Below, piece after piece: positions 36,133 through 46,228 of a DNA stretch of 64,000 nucleotides. Under the pieces are notes generated by a model. That model was not told the DNA's origin, did not search any database, and saw only the letters and a list, made by a program, of their open reading frames with translations. Both the position numbers and the translations under genes were made by a program. How positions within the stretch are numbered: position 1 is the stretch's first letter; the number at the start of each line of letters is the position of its first letter. Source of the stretch: Pseudomonas massiliensis (GTDB lineage: Bacteria; Pseudomonadota; Gammaproteobacteria; Pseudomonadales; Pseudomonadaceae); contig NZ_CCYK01000007.1 of the NCBI RefSeq assembly GCF_000826105.1, positions 1,116,001-1,180,000 on the forward strand, in the 5' to 3' direction.

Positions 36133-39100
36133 TCAATCTGCAAGCAGGGTGCTCACCTTCGCCGCCAGGCTGGCCATGGGGAACGGTTTGGTCAGTACCG
36201 CCATGCCGGGTTCAAGGTCGTTGTTTCCAAGTACCGCGTGCTCTGCGAAACCAGTCACGAACAGCACCTTGAGCCCGGGCCGTACCACCCGGGCCGCATC
36301 GGCCACCTGGCGGCCGTTCATGCCGCCTGGCAGGCCGACGTCGGTCAGCAGCAGATCGATGCGCCCGGCCCCTTGCAGCAACTCCAGCCCGGCAGGGCCA
36401 TTGTCGGCTTGCAGGGTGCGATAGCCCGCATCTTCCAGCGCCTGGGCCATGAGCATGCGAACGGTGGCCTCGTCGTCGATCACCAGGACAGTACCGCCGC
36501 TGCCGGCTTCGATCGGCCGGGCCGGTTGGGCCGTGGTGTCCAGTACGACTTCGCCGGTGTAACGAGGCAGGTAAAGCGTGAAGGTGGTGCCCTGGCCTAC
36601 GTTCGAGGTGACCCGTACCTGGCCGCCGGATTGACGGACGAAACCGTGGACCATGGACAACCCCAGCCCAGTGCCCTGGCCGATGGGCTTGGTGGTGAAG
36701 AAGGGATCGAAGATACGTTCGACGATATTGGTGGGGATACCGGTACCTGTATCCGCCACTTCGATAGCCAAGTATTCCCCGGGGGCCAGGTCCAGCGCCG
36801 TCGCGCAATCGCCACCGAGCCATAGATTGTCGGCCCCCAGGCGGAGCATTCCCCCCTCAGGCATTGCGTCCCGGGCATTGATCGCCAGGTTCAGCAGCGT
36901 GCTCTCCAACTGCACGGCATCGATCCGCGCTGACCACAAGTCAGGCGTATCCCGCACCACCACAGTGATAGCAGGGCCCACGGTCCGCCGGATCAACTCC
37001 TCCATGCCGCTCATCAAGCGGTTCACGTCCGTTGGGCGAGGCGCCAGGGTCTGTCGTCGGGAGAAGGCCAGCAGGCGCTGGGTCAACGCGGCTGCCCGTT
37101 GCGCTGAGGTCTGGGCTCCCTGGAAGAAGCGCTCCAGTTTGTCCAGGCGGCCGCTCTTGAGGCGCTGCTCGACAATTTCCAGGCTGCCGATGATGCCAGC
37201 CAGCAAATTGTTGAAATCGTGGGCGATACCTCCCGTGAGCTGACCGACGGCTTCCATTTTCTGGGCCTGCCGCAAGGCCTCATGGGCCTGGGTCAGTTCT
37301 TCGGTCCGTTGGGCGACCCGCTGTTCGAGCGTTTCGTTGGCGGTTTGCACCTGTTGGAACAGACGGGCGTTATCGATGGCGATCGCGGCCTGGGCCGCCA
37401 GGGCAACCATCACCTGTTCATGCCGTTCGCTGAAGCGTCCCCGCTCCGGGTGGCCGAAGAACAGCCCGCCCAGCACGCCGCCCTGGCGCGACACCACCGA
37501 CACGGCCAGGTAGCTGCGCACCGGCAGGTGCCCCCTGGGCATGCCATGATGGGGGGCGTTACGGCCATAGCGCGGGTCAGCCAGGATATCGTCGGAGCGC
37601 ACCACCCCCTCGTCACGGAAAGTCGGCCCGAACACGGCCGTCGCGCGAGGACCGCCGAAAGGCTTGAACTGCTCCCGGTCCGCCCCGGAAAGGGTAAACA
37701 GGGCCAGGCGTTCGCCGCTTTCATCCGGCACGTTGTGAAAGAATGCACCGAACTTCGCGCCCGTCAGCGCCACTCCGGCATCGGTGACGGTTTGCACTAC
37801 CCGTTCAAGATCCAGGTCGCCGGCCAGCAGCTTGTTGATCCGGTCCAGGGTTTCCATGGTGCGGGTTTGCTCGCGCAGGGCCGTCTCGGCGCGTACCCGG
37901 TCGCTGATGTCGACGACCAGTTCGAAACAGGTGCCATCCGGCAGGCGCTTCGCCGCCACCAGGCCCCACCAGCGACTGCTGTCCTCGCGCAGGTATTCGC
38001 GCTCGTAGGGGGTACTGGCCCCGGTAGCCTTGAGTTCCAGGAAGGCGTGGCGTACCTCGTCCCACCCGGGCTCGGGGGTCAGGCCTTGCCAAGTCAGACG
38101 ACCAGCGCGCACGTCATCGCGGTGGTAGCCGCTCATGCGCAGGAACGCCTCATTGGTATCGACGACCACGCCCTGGTCATCGCTGAACACAGCACCGACG
38201 GTGTCGATTTCCAGCGCCGAACGGAAGCGCTCCTCGCTCGCAGCCAGGGCTGCTTCGGCCACATGTGCCTCGGTGACATCGAAGCCTTCGCAGAAGATAC
38301 CAATGACACGATCAGCTTCATCGGTCAGCGGTTCATAGATGAAATCCAGGTAGCGCTGCTCGGAAGGAGCGCCTTCGAAGGCAAGCTGAATCGGGGTACG
38401 CCGTGCCACGAAACGCTCGCCAGTGCGGTACACCTGGTCGAGCCATTCGTAGAACCCCTGGCCGGCCAGTTCGGGAAACACTTCGCGGATGGGCTTGCCG
38501 ATGAAATCCCGATGACCGAACAGGCGCAGGTAGGCGCTGTTGACGAACTCGAACACATGCTCGGGACCGTGAAGAATGGTAATGAACCCGGGGGCCTGCT
38601 CGAACATTCGGCGCTGACGGGCCGTATGGGCTTCGCGCGTGCGTTCATGAAGCACCCTGTCAGTGGTTTCGTGCCCCTGGTTGAAAATGCCTACTACCTC
38701 GCCTGCTTCGCCGCGTATGGGCGTCAGGCTGTAGTTCCAGTAGGTTTCAGTGACCACGCCGTCACGCAGCATGGGCAGCATCTGGTCAAAGACGGTCACG
38801 CCTTCACCCGCGTCGAGCACCTGGCGCATCTGCGGACCGACCACCGACCAGATGTCATGCCATAACTGGGCGGCTGGCTGGGCTAGGGCCTGGGGATGAC
38901 GCTCGGCCGGAACGTGCGCCCAGGCATCGTTGTAAAGCAGGCGCAGCTCTTCGCCCCAGTAGATGGCCGTGGGAAAGCTGGAGTTGAGGCAGATGCTCAG
39001 GGCCGATTGCAGTGACTGTGGCCAGGTGCCCGGCGCGCCCAGCGGCGTCTGCGTCCAGGCAAAGGCCCGGATACGTTCGCCCATCTCGCCCCCGCCAAAA

Positions 39101-39153
39101 AGAAAGCTTGGCGTGGAAGGGGTGTCGCTTTCGCTCTTCATACAGCTGCCCAT
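36133..39153 (-). CDS. PAS/GAF hybrid sensor histidine kinase with C-terminal receiver
   Basis: A 1006-aa soluble hybrid kinase without obvious membrane helices. Several PAS-like domains fill residues 1 to about 410 (for example ITILHGPEHVFEFVNSAYLR and VVDTNEAFLRMSGYH), a GAF domain spans about 420-590, and a coiled coil follows. The HisKA histidine is His645 in GGIAHDFNNLLAG, the ATPase has ADTGTGIP and GTGLGLSMVHGFV, and the receiver aspartate is Asp938 in LLLTDVGLPGG. The ATG at 39153 is preferred for a GGAG site. No cognate DNA-binding regulator is adjacent; the divergent neighbour is a diguanylate cyclase. Confidence 0.9.
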   Translation of the reverse strand: MGSCMKSESDTPSTPSFLFGGGEMGERIRAFAWTQTPLGAPGTWPQSLQSALSICLNSSFPTAIYWGEELRLLYNDAWAHVPAERHPQALAQPAAQLWHDIWSVVGPQMRQVLDAGEGVTVFDQMLPMLRDGVVTETYWNYSLTPIRGEAGEVVGIFNQGHETTDRVLHERTREAHTARQRRMFEQAPGFITILHGPEHVFEFVNSAYLRLFGHRDFIGKPIREVFPELAGQGFYEWLDQVYRTGERFVARRTPIQLAFEGAPSEQRYLDFIYEPLTDEADRVIGIFCEGFDVTEAHVAEAALAASEERFRSALEIDTVGAVFSDDQGVVVDTNEAFLRMSGYHRDDVRAGRLTWQGLTPEPGWDEVRHAFLELKATGASTPYEREYLREDSSRWWGLVAAKRLPDGTCFELVVDISDRVRAETALREQTRTMETLDRINKLLAGDLDLERVVQTVTDAGVALTGAKFGAFFHNVPDESGERLALFTLSGADREQFKPFGGPRATAVFGPTFRDEGVVRSDDILADPRYGRNAPHHGMPRGHLPVRSYLAVSVVSRQGGVLGGLFFGHPERGRFSERHEQVMVALAAQAAIAIDNARLFQQVQTANETLEQRVAQRTEELTQAHEALRQAQKMEAVGQLTGGIAHDFNNLLAGIIGSLEIVEQRLKSGRLDKLERFFQGAQTSAQRAAALTQRLLAFSRRQTLAPRPTDVNRLMSGMEELIRRTVGPAITVVVRDTPDLWSARIDAVQLESTLLNLAINARDAMPEGGMLRLGADNLWLGGDCATALDLAPGEYLAIEVADTGTGIPTNIVERIFDPFFTTKPIGQGTGLGLSMVHGFVRQSGGQVRVTSNVGQGTTFTLYLPRYTGEVVLDTTAQPARPIEAGSGGTVLVIDDEATVRMLMAQALEDAGYRTLQADNGPAGLELLQGAGRIDLLLTDVGLPGGMNGRQVADAARVVRPGLKVLFVTGFAEHAVLGNNDLEPGMAVLTKPFPMASLAAKVSTLLAD

Positions 39154-39457
39154 GGTACTTCGTGGCTCCCCGCGACCTGTTGCGGCGCGCAAGTGTAAGA
39201 GATTCGCCGCCGGGCGGCACGGTTAAAGGATGGCCTTCGGCAGACGGTGCTAGGGCGCGGACCGCGCGATGCTGTCAGGGCTTGGACAGCGCCCGGCTTC
39301 GAAGTGCTGGCCGACGAATGCGCGAGCCGGCCCATTGTCCACTCCATATCAAAGTGACATGATCCGACCGCCGAGCATCTATGCTTGGCTGCCATGGCCA
39401 TTGCAGAGCCATCGACGCCATGGCCAGCCTCTCGGATCATTGAGGAAAGATCGAGCA
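39154..39457. other. Divergent promoter region between kinase and diguanylate cyclase
   Basis: About 300 nt with no gene. It must hold promoters for both flanking genes; no operator or hairpin stood out. Confidence 0.5.
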
Positions 39458-40510
39458 ATGCCACGCAGCCGTCGCGAACTGGGCCGGGATTTTACCCGCC
39501 GCATCTATGGCCCACGCGCGCTGGGCTGCGCGCTCAGCGCGCTATTCATCGGCACCGTGGCCTATCAGGGCGGGCATACGCCAGTGTGGGTCTGGGCGCT
39601 GATGGCCCTCAATGCCTTCTGCTGGCCGACCCTGGCCTACCGCCTTGGCCGAGCCAGCGCGGACCCCTATGCCGCCGAGAAGCGCAATCTGCTGCTCGAT
39701 GGCCTGTTCGCCGGGTTCTGGGTGGGGCAGATGGCGCTGAACCTTCTGCCCTCCGCGTTGCTCCTGGCCATGGTCGCCATGAACGGCGTGGCTGCCGGGG
39801 GCGCGTCCATGTTGCGCGCCACCCTTGGGCTGCAAGCAGTGGGGGTAATGCTGGGTCTGGCCGCGGCGGGCCTGCGCATAGCCCCGGAAACCACTCAACT
39901 GCAGATGATCAGCTGCGTGCCCATGCTCGGGGTCTATCCAGTGACCGTGGGTAGCGCCAGCTACCGCCTGGCCGTACAGCTGGCCGAGCACAAGAAGGCG
40001 TTCAAGCTCATCAGCACGCTGGATGGCATGACCCACCTGCCGCATCAAGCGGCCTGGATGACCAGGCTGGGCGAAACCTTCGAACAGTGCCGCGCGGGTG
40101 AGCAGGGGGCCATACTGGCCCTCTTGGATATCGACGATTTCAAGTCGGTGAACGACAGTCATGGCCATCTGGTGGGCGACGCCATGATCGGCCGCCTGGC
40201 GAATCTGCTGCGCGCCGGGCTTGGCCCCAAGGCCGTGCCAGGGCGCTACGGAGGAGACGAATTCTGCGTGATCCTGCTCGGGGTCACCGTCAGCCAGGCC
40301 TGCGAGCAGCTTAACGATATCCGCAAGCGCTTCGCCGAATGGACCGACGGCGTTTCACCCGCCCAAGCCAGCCTGAGCATCGGCCTGGTGCCTTATTCGC
40401 GCCGTTATGCCAGCGAGCGCGACTGGTTGCACGCGGCCGACCAGGCGCTGTACCGGGCCAAGCACAGTGGCAAGAATCGGGTCTGGTTGCAGGAGCTACC
40501 GTTGGCATAG
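39458..40510 (+). CDS. Diguanylate cyclase with MASE2-like membrane domain
   Basis: A 350-aa protein. The N-terminal ~170 residues contain several helices and the start RDFTRRIYGPRALGCALSA resembles the MASE2 sensor of AdrA-type cyclases. The C-terminal GGDEF domain has an intact active site in RYGGDEFCVI and LLDIDDFKSVNDSHGH. There is no RxxD inhibitory site five residues upstream of it, so product feedback is probably absent. The ATG at 39458 follows GAGGA. Confidence 0.9.
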   Translation: MPRSRRELGRDFTRRIYGPRALGCALSALFIGTVAYQGGHTPVWVWALMALNAFCWPTLAYRLGRASADPYAAEKRNLLLDGLFAGFWVGQMALNLLPSALLLAMVAMNGVAAGGASMLRATLGLQAVGVMLGLAAAGLRIAPETTQLQMISCVPMLGVYPVTVGSASYRLAVQLAEHKKAFKLISTLDGMTHLPHQAAWMTRLGETFEQCRAGEQGAILALLDIDDFKSVNDSHGHLVGDAMIGRLANLLRAGLGPKAVPGRYGGDEFCVILLGVTVSQACEQLNDIRKRFAEWTDGVSPAQASLSIGLVPYSRRYASERDWLHAADQALYRAKHSGKNRVWLQELPLA

Positions 40511-40727
40511 ACGGTCGGTATGCCAACCTACGGTCAATGGACTCGGCATGCATTGAGTTTCGTACAAGGTGTTGTACCATGATGCCGCTGGCAGGCGTCG
40601 TCCCGATGACTGGAGCAACTCTGTCCGGATGCTTTGAAAGCTGACGGTTTTTCAAGGCCAACACATCAGCAGGCTCCTCCCCCCAAGGGTTGCAGCAATC
40701 CTCTGGCGTCAGAGGAAGGAACGAGAC

Positions 40728-41006
40728 ATGCAGGTACTTACATTCAGCGAAGCCAGAGCAGGCTTGAAGCGAGTCATGGATGACGTATGCCGGGACCATG
40801 AGCCCACGGTCATCACTCGCCAACGCGGCGATCACGTTGTGCTGCTATCGCTGGAAGATTTCAACTCGATGAACGAAACGATGTACCTCCTCGGTACGGC
40901 GTCGAATGCCTCGAGACTTCGGGAGTCCATTGCCCAGCACAAAGCCGGGACAGCGTTCACGAAGGATATTCCGATCGATGTCCCAGAAGAAAAAGCAGCA
41001 GAATAA
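40728..41006 (+). CDS. yefM: Type II antitoxin, YefM/Phd family
   Basis: A 92-aa antitoxin starting MQVLTFSEARAGLKRVMDD, with PTVITRQRGDHVVLLSLEDF typical of the YefM/Phd DNA-binding domain and a toxin-neutralising C-terminal tail. An AGGAAG ribosome site precedes the ATG. The toxin gene overlaps its end by 29 nt, so the pair is co-translated. Such complexes repress their own promoter (family knowledge), which would lie at about 40600-40720. Confidence 0.9.
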   Translation: MQVLTFSEARAGLKRVMDDVCRDHEPTVITRQRGDHVVLLSLEDFNSMNETMYLLGTASNASRLRESIAQHKAGTAFTKDIPIDVPEEKAAE

Positions 41007-41280
41007 AAAGGCAGCCACTGAAAGTGTCCAGGTATCCTTCACTGCCATAGGCTGGGAAGACTTTGAGTACTGGCGCGCTCATGACGCGAAGATCCACGCG
41101 GGCGTCTGCCGGTTGGTCGGCGAATGCATGCGTACACCCTTCGAGGGGGTGGGCAAGCCCGAACCGCTCAAAGGCGATTTATCGGGCTACTGGTCCCGGC
41201 GCATAACGAAAGAGCACCGGTTCGTGTATCACTACGGCGCCGGCACCTTGACTGTGATCGCGTGCCGATTTCATTACTGA
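40978..41280 (+). CDS. yoeB: Type II toxin, YoeB/Txe family mRNA interferase
   Basis: A 100-aa RelE-superfamily toxin that cleaves mRNA on the ribosome. The YoeB hallmarks are GYWSRRITKEHRFVYHY with catalytic Arg/His and the C-terminal ACRFHY. It is longer than the usual 84-90 aa because of a Lys/Gln-rich N-terminal tail (SQKKKQQNKKAATES). The ATG lies inside the antitoxin gene. A shorter product from a later start is not excluded, since no strong ribosome site marks 40978. Confidence 0.88.
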   Translation: MSQKKKQQNKKAATESVQVSFTAIGWEDFEYWRAHDAKIHAGVCRLVGECMRTPFEGVGKPEPLKGDLSGYWSRRITKEHRFVYHYGAGTLTVIACRFHY

Positions 41281-41423
41281 ATGAGCCGACAGCGCGCTCA
41301 CCTTGAAATCCTATCTGAAAGGTTTACAGGCTAGCCCACATCGGAGCGGGGCGAACCTCTCGAATGGGGTAACGGCCTTCGCGAGCTCCGCCTGCGGCTT
41401 CGCCCGTCTCCTCCGGACAAGGT

Positions 41424-42566
41424 CTACTCGCCCCTGGGACCATACAGGTCCCCGATCACCTGTTCCCCCAATGCCAGCCCCACGCTCATTCCCAGCCCAG
41501 TATGCATCAGCACCGCGCTGATGCCGTCGCCCACGTGGGTAACGCTGAACGGGCCGGGCCCGCGGCAGCCATACACGCCTTGCCAGCGTTCTACGACCTC
41601 CAACTCACCACCGAGAGTATGTTCGGCCAGCTCCAGCAACAGCCGGTCCACCGCTTCGGCGTTGAAGGGCGAAGCATCGCTGCCGTAGGCATGGGAATCA
41701 CCAATGATCAGGTCGCCGTGGGGCGTAGGGCTGATCAGCAGGTGGATGCCATGGGCTTCGAGGGCGGGCTGGTCACGGCGTATGGCCTGGCGGATCGCCT
41801 CGGCTTCGGGCAGGTCCGCGTAGGCCCCGTAGTGCACACAGCTCAGGCCGGTCAGCAGGGCATGGCGCAGGTCCAGAGGGTGCCTGGGGCGAGCGCGGAG
41901 CATCTGCAAGGCGCACACCTGAGGCTTGAGCGCGGCCATCTGCTCGGCCAACAGCGTCTGGTAGTCGTGACCTGAGCATACGACCACCCGGGGTGCACGG
42001 AACACGCCCTCGGTGGTGACCACGCTGCCCGGCGCCAGGTCGCGAACCAGGGCCGAAAAATGAAAACGCACACCCAGCTCCTTGGCCAAGTAGGCAATGA
42101 TCTGGGGCAGTGCCTGGCGGGAGTACAGCTGCTGATCATCCAGGCCATGGAGCGCGGCCCGGTGGTGAGCGAAGCGCCCTTGGTACAGCTGCGCCAGGGC
42201 CGGGCCTCGCAGTAGCTCGCTGCGGTAGCCCAGGGCCTTGCCGCGGCCGGCCTGGAAGGCTTCGAGCAGGGCTTCCTCGGCTTCGCTGCGGGCGAACAGC
42301 AAAGAGCCTTGCTGGCGCAGATGCAGCCCCGCGTGCCCGGCCAGTTCGGCCCACAGGCCGCGTGCCTTGCGGGCAAGGTCCAGCATCCGGCCAGGGGCCT
42401 GGCCGCTGACCAGGGCCTGGCCGAAGTTGCGCACCGAGGCGCCCAGGGGGGTATGACTACGCTCGAACACCCGCACGTTCAATCCACGACGCGCGGCAGC
42501 CCAGGCATGGGCAAGGCCCAGGATGCCGGCACCGACTACGATCAGGTCTGTGGTTTTTTCAGTCAT
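41424..42566 (-). CDS. Phosphonate-cluster FAD-dependent oxidoreductase (TIGR03364 type)
   Basis: A 380-aa DAO-family flavoenzyme. The dinucleotide fold is at the N-terminus (DLIVVGAGILGLAHAWAAARR) followed by FERSHTPLGASVRNFGQ. The C-terminal GVYGCRGPGPFSVTHVGDG and HTGLGMSVGLALGE match this clade. Proteins of this group occur beside phosphonatase genes and are proposed to deaminate 2-aminoethylphosphonate or close derivatives oxidatively. That would give PhnX its substrate phosphonoacetaldehyde. The ATG at 42566 has a CAGGAG site, 17 nt after the binding-protein stop. Confidence 0.85.
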   Translation of the reverse strand: MTEKTTDLIVVGAGILGLAHAWAAARRGLNVRVFERSHTPLGASVRNFGQALVSGQAPGRMLDLARKARGLWAELAGHAGLHLRQQGSLLFARSEAEEALLEAFQAGRGKALGYRSELLRGPALAQLYQGRFAHHRAALHGLDDQQLYSRQALPQIIAYLAKELGVRFHFSALVRDLAPGSVVTTEGVFRAPRVVVCSGHDYQTLLAEQMAALKPQVCALQMLRARPRHPLDLRHALLTGLSCVHYGAYADLPEAEAIRQAIRRDQPALEAHGIHLLISPTPHGDLIIGDSHAYGSDASPFNAEAVDRLLLELAEHTLGGELEVVERWQGVYGCRGPGPFSVTHVGDGISAVLMHTGLGMSVGLALGEQVIGDLYGPRGE

Positions 42567-42583
42567 GATGGGCTCCTGCCGGC

Positions 42584-43603
42584 TCATTGGGCTACGGGTT
42601 CGGATTTGCCGTCGTAGCGCTTGCGCCATTCGGCCAGGATGCGGTCACGGTTTTGCGAGGCCCAGGCGAAATCGTTCTTGACCAGGCGCTGCTCATAGTC
42701 GGCCGGCAAGTCTTCGAAACGGGCTGCCAGGCCCGGCTGTGCCAGCACCGCGAAGTTGTTCCGGTACAACGCCATGGCCGTTGGGCTGGAGGCGAAGTCC
42801 GCCAGCTTGCGTGCCGCGTCCAGCTTGGCGGTGCCCTTGATGATGGCGCTAGCCTCGATCTCCCAGCCCAGGCCTTCGCTTGGCAGGATGATTTCCAGTG
42901 GCGCGCCTTTGCGCTTGAGTTGCACGGCCGGGTATTCGAAGGAGATGCCGATGGGAAATTCACCGGCGGCGGCCTGCTTGCATGGCTTGGAGCCGGAATG
43001 GGTGTACTGGCCGATGTTCTGGTGAAGCTGGTCCATGTAGGCCCAGCCCTGGGCTTCACCGAAGGTCTGCAACCACGCGCTTACATCCAGGTAGCCAGTG
43101 CCGGAGGAGGCTGGGTTGGGCATCACGATCTTGCCTCGGTATATCGGCTTGGTCAGGTCGGCCCAACTGGTGGGCCTGGGCAGGCCCTGCTTCTGCGCCT
43201 CCACGGTGTTGAAGCAGAGCGTGGCGGCCCAGACGTCCATGCCTACCCAGGCGGGCGGATTGGCCGGGTCTCGATAACGCGGGCCGATCTGCGCCAGGTT
43301 GGCCGGCGCGTATGGCAGCAGCAGGCCCTGGTGGTCAAGGATGGCCAGGCTCGAGCCCGCCAGGCCCCAGACAACGTCCGCCTGGGGGCGGTCCTTTTCG
43401 GCCAGCAGCTTGGCGGTGACGATGCCCGTGGAGTCGCGTCCCCACTTGATCCTGATATCCGGATGCTGCTGCTCGAAGGCGGCCTGGTAAGGCTTGAGTT
43501 GTTCCACCTCCAGGGCGGTATAAACGGTGAGTTCGGTGTCGGCCTGGGCGTGTGAGGCCAGGGCCAGGCACAGGGAAACGGCCAGCGCGGCGGGCTTGAA
43601 CAT
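42584..43603 (-). CDS. 2-aminoethylphosphonate ABC transporter substrate-binding protein
   Basis: A 339-aa periplasmic binding protein with signal peptide ending ALASHAQADTE. It belongs to the iron/AEP-type binding family (TIGR03261-like): LTVYTALEVEQLKPY, ADVVWGLAGSSLAI, TSWADLTKPIYRGKI and NPASSGTGYLDVSAW. A GGAG site precedes the ATG. It sits between phnX and the FAD oxidoreductase on the same strand, so delivery of AEP to the fused permease is the likely role. Confidence 0.88.
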   Translation of the reverse strand: MFKPAALAVSLCLALASHAQADTELTVYTALEVEQLKPYQAAFEQQHPDIRIKWGRDSTGIVTAKLLAEKDRPQADVVWGLAGSSLAILDHQGLLLPYAPANLAQIGPRYRDPANPPAWVGMDVWAATLCFNTVEAQKQGLPRPTSWADLTKPIYRGKIVMPNPASSGTGYLDVSAWLQTFGEAQGWAYMDQLHQNIGQYTHSGSKPCKQAAAGEFPIGISFEYPAVQLKRKGAPLEIILPSEGLGWEIEASAIIKGTAKLDAARKLADFASSPTAMALYRNNFAVLAQPGLAARFEDLPADYEQRLVKNDFAWASQNRDRILAEWRKRYDGKSEPVAQ

Positions 43604-43659
43604 AAGAAGGCTCCAGTGGGGGTGAGGCGGACGGTTTTGTCTGGACAGTTCGGGATGGC

Positions 43660-44487
43660 TCAGTCCGAACCCGGATGTTCACGGCGGGCCAGGCGTGCAT
43701 TGATGGCATCGATGATCGGCGGCAGGTCGGCCAGGGTATCGATCAGATAATGCGGCCGGCAGGGTGCCAGTTCGGCATCGATGCGATGGCGATGGGCAGC
43801 CCGTTCCTGGCCGGAGAGCGCCTGGAACTGCTCCAGGCTCAGCCCGAGGCAGTTCCCGGAGAAGCGCAACGCGACTGTCCACATCCCGGCGCGCCGCCCC
43901 TCCAGCAGCCCCGGCGCGGTATCGTCGACTTTCACACAGGCGGCGACATCCTCCAGCCCCAGGGCGATGACATTGGCCAGGGCCTGGGCCGGGTACGGGC
44001 GCCCGCAGGGTACTTCGTCACTGGCCACCACATGGTCTGGGCGGTAGCCCGCCGCGGTCGCAAGCGCCTGGACCTTGTTCATCACTGCCCGGGGGTACCC
44101 GGAGCAGCTGCCAATCTTCAGCCCCCGCTCACGCAACGCGGCAACAGCCTCCAGGGCGCCGGGTATCAGCGCTGAATGTTCAGCGACCTTTTCGATCTGC
44201 AGGGGCATGAAGCGCTCGTACAGGGCCGTCACATCTGCGTCCGTAGGTGCGTGGCCGAAGCGGCGCGCAAAGCGTGCGGCCACCGCGGGCTGATCGCAGA
44301 GCGCGCGGATGTGGTCCCACTTGCCCATGCCCATGGGGCCGCGGGCTTCTTCCAGGCTCAGGGCCAGGTCGAAGCTGGCGAAGGCTTCCACGAAGATATG
44401 GGTGGGGGCGAAGGAGCCGAAATCCACCACGGTGCCTGCCCAGTCGAGAATGGCGGCCTGCAAGTGAGTGGGGCGTTGGTAGGTCAT
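43660..44487 (-). CDS. phnX: Phosphonoacetaldehyde hydrolase (phosphonatase)
   Basis: A 275-aa HAD-superfamily enzyme that splits phosphonoacetaldehyde into acetaldehyde and phosphate. The nucleophile is Asp15 in [17 protein letters not shown], and the Schiff-base lysine is Lys56 in [37 protein letters not shown] and [14 protein letters not shown] also match PhnX. Both catalytic residues mark it as true PhnX rather than the PhnX-like clade. A CGGAG site precedes the ATG. The usual partner PhnW is absent from the window. Confidence 0.95.
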   Translation of the reverse strand: MTYQRPTHLQAAILDWAGTVVDFGSFAPTHIFVEAFASFDLALSLEEARGPMGMGKWDHIRALCDQPAVAARFARRFGHAPTDADVTALYERFMPLQIEKVAEHSALIPGALEAVAALRERGLKIGSCSGYPRAVMNKVQALATAAGYRPDHVVASDEVPCGRPYPAQALANVIALGLEDVAACVKVDDTAPGLLEGRRAGMWTVALRFSGNCLGLSLEQFQALSGQERAAHRHRIDAELAPCRPHYLIDTLADLPPIIDAINARLARREHPGSD

Positions 44488-44518
44488 GGAATGCTCCGGG
44501 TGGGCGAGAGTATGAAAA

Positions 44519-46228
44519 TCAGTTGGCCTGGCCGCGCCAGGCCTGGGCTCGGCGCAGCGCTGCGCGGGACAGCAGCGCCAGGGCCACGGAGGCTGCCGCG
44601 CTGGTGAACATGATCAGCGACCCCATGGCCGCCGCGCCGCCGACGTTTCCGGCATCGTCCATGTTCAGCACGGCGATGGCGGCCAGCAGGCTATCCGGGC
44701 TGTAGAGGAAGATCACCGCCGACACCGTCGTCATGGCCGAGACGAACAGGTAACGGAACACGTCGAGCATGGCAGGCAGCGCCAGCGGCAGCGTGACGCG
44801 GCGGAAATGACAGGCCAGGGGCACTTTCAGCGACAGCGCCACCGCTTCGAACTCGCCATCGAGCCGGCGCACGGCCTCGTTGGCCGTGAGCTGAGCGGTC
44901 GTGAGGAAATGGGCGAGGGTGCACAGGCTGAGCAAGCCAAGGCTCCCATAGAGGCCATGCAACGGGTTGCCGGGCAGGTTGAAGAAAAAGACGTAGCCCA
45001 GCCCCAGTACCAGTCCGGGCACCGCCATGGGGATGAAACTCAAGAACGCGATGGTCCGGGTCAGTACGCTGGGGCGGGTCTTTTCCACCAGGCAGGCCGC
45101 CAGGAATACCAAAACCACCCCGCCAGCGGCGGTACCCAGGGCCATGGCCAGACTGTTGCGGTACACCTGCCAGCCGCCGGGCAGATCCGAAAAGGCGTAG
45201 TGTTCCAAGGAAGGGGCAAGGTTGTACGGCCAGAAACGCGCCAGGGAAGCGAACACCGCCATTGCGAACACACTGAGTAACAGCAAGCCGATCAGGGTCG
45301 CCAGGGCCAGGTAGGCGCGGTCGCGGCCTGGGCTTGGCTGTGGTCGCAGCGGCTGGGCGCGCCCACCCAGGGTGTCGCGCTGGTGCCGGCCGAGCCAGCG
45401 GTCCACCGCGAAGCTGAGCAGCGCAGGCCCTAGCAGTACCAGGCCGATAAGCGCACCGCGGCCGAACTGCTGCTGGCCGACCACCGCCTTGTAGGCTTCC
45501 AGGGCCAGGGTCTGATAATCCCCGCCGACCACCACTGGCACACCGAAATCCGTAACGCACAGGGTGAATACCAGGCAGGTTGCGGCAAACAGGCCGCGAC
45601 GGCTGGCCGGCCAGGTAATGGTGCGAAAGGCCCGCCATGGGGAAGCACCGAGGCTAGCGGCGGCATCGAACAGGCGGCTGTCCGCCATGGCCAGGGTGGA
45701 CAGGCACACCATCAGGGCGTGCGGGAAGCAGTAGATCGCCTGCCCCAGGACGATTCCCCAGAAGCCGTAGAGATTACCGTCCAGCCAGGGCCGCAAGAGT
45801 CCCTGGTTGCCGAACAGGTAGATGAGCGCGATCCCGGGCAGCATCGAGGGTGCCAGTAGCGGAAGCAGCGACAGGCCCCGCCACAACCCTTTGAACGGCA
45901 TACAGCTGCGCTGCAGCCCATAGGCCAGGCTGTAGGCCAATGGCACCACAATGCCGACCACCGTGGCCGCGGTCGCTAGGCTGTTACCCAGCAACCAGCG
46001 AAAATGCGCGCTGCCGAACAGTGCCGCGGCCGCCGCCAGGCCTCCGCCTTGCCCCGGGGCATCGCTCAGGCCTCGCCAGAGCATGGCCAGCAGGGGGCAG
46101 AGCAGGGCGAGCGATAGCCATGCCAGGAGCACAGTGAGCCCGCCGCCGACCAGTAGCCCATCGGCCAGGTCAGCGGGCCGCGAAGAAGTCGTGCTCGAGG
46201 CTGCACGCCACGCCATGACCCGGCTCAT
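44519..46228 (-). CDS. 2-aminoethylphosphonate ABC transporter permease (two fused membrane units)
   Basis: A 569-aa protein with about 12 helices and two ABC permease signatures, the first around [20 protein letters not shown] and the second around [19 protein letters not shown]. Both halves being in one chain fits the PhnU2-type AEP permeases. The ATG at 46228 shares one base with the stop of the ATPase gene (TGATG), so the two are coupled. An upstream in-frame extension inside the ATPase gene is ignored. Confidence 0.9.
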   Translation of the reverse strand: MSRVMAWRAASSTTSSRPADLADGLLVGGGLTVLLAWLSLALLCPLLAMLWRGLSDAPGQGGGLAAAAALFGSAHFRWLLGNSLATAATVVGIVVPLAYSLAYGLQRSCMPFKGLWRGLSLLPLLAPSMLPGIALIYLFGNQGLLRPWLDGNLYGFWGIVLGQAIYCFPHALMVCLSTLAMADSRLFDAAASLGASPWRAFRTITWPASRRGLFAATCLVFTLCVTDFGVPVVVGGDYQTLALEAYKAVVGQQQFGRGALIGLVLLGPALLSFAVDRWLGRHQRDTLGGRAQPLRPQPSPGRDRAYLALATLIGLLLLSVFAMAVFASLARFWPYNLAPSLEHYAFSDLPGGWQVYRNSLAMALGTAAGGVVLVFLAACLVEKTRPSVLTRTIAFLSFIPMAVPGLVLGLGYVFFFNLPGNPLHGLYGSLGLLSLCTLAHFLTTAQLTANEAVRRLDGEFEAVALSLKVPLACHFRRVTLPLALPAMLDVFRYLFVSAMTTVSAVIFLYSPDSLLAAIAVLNMDDAGNVGGAAAMGSLIMFTSAAASVALALLSRAALRRAQAWRGQAN

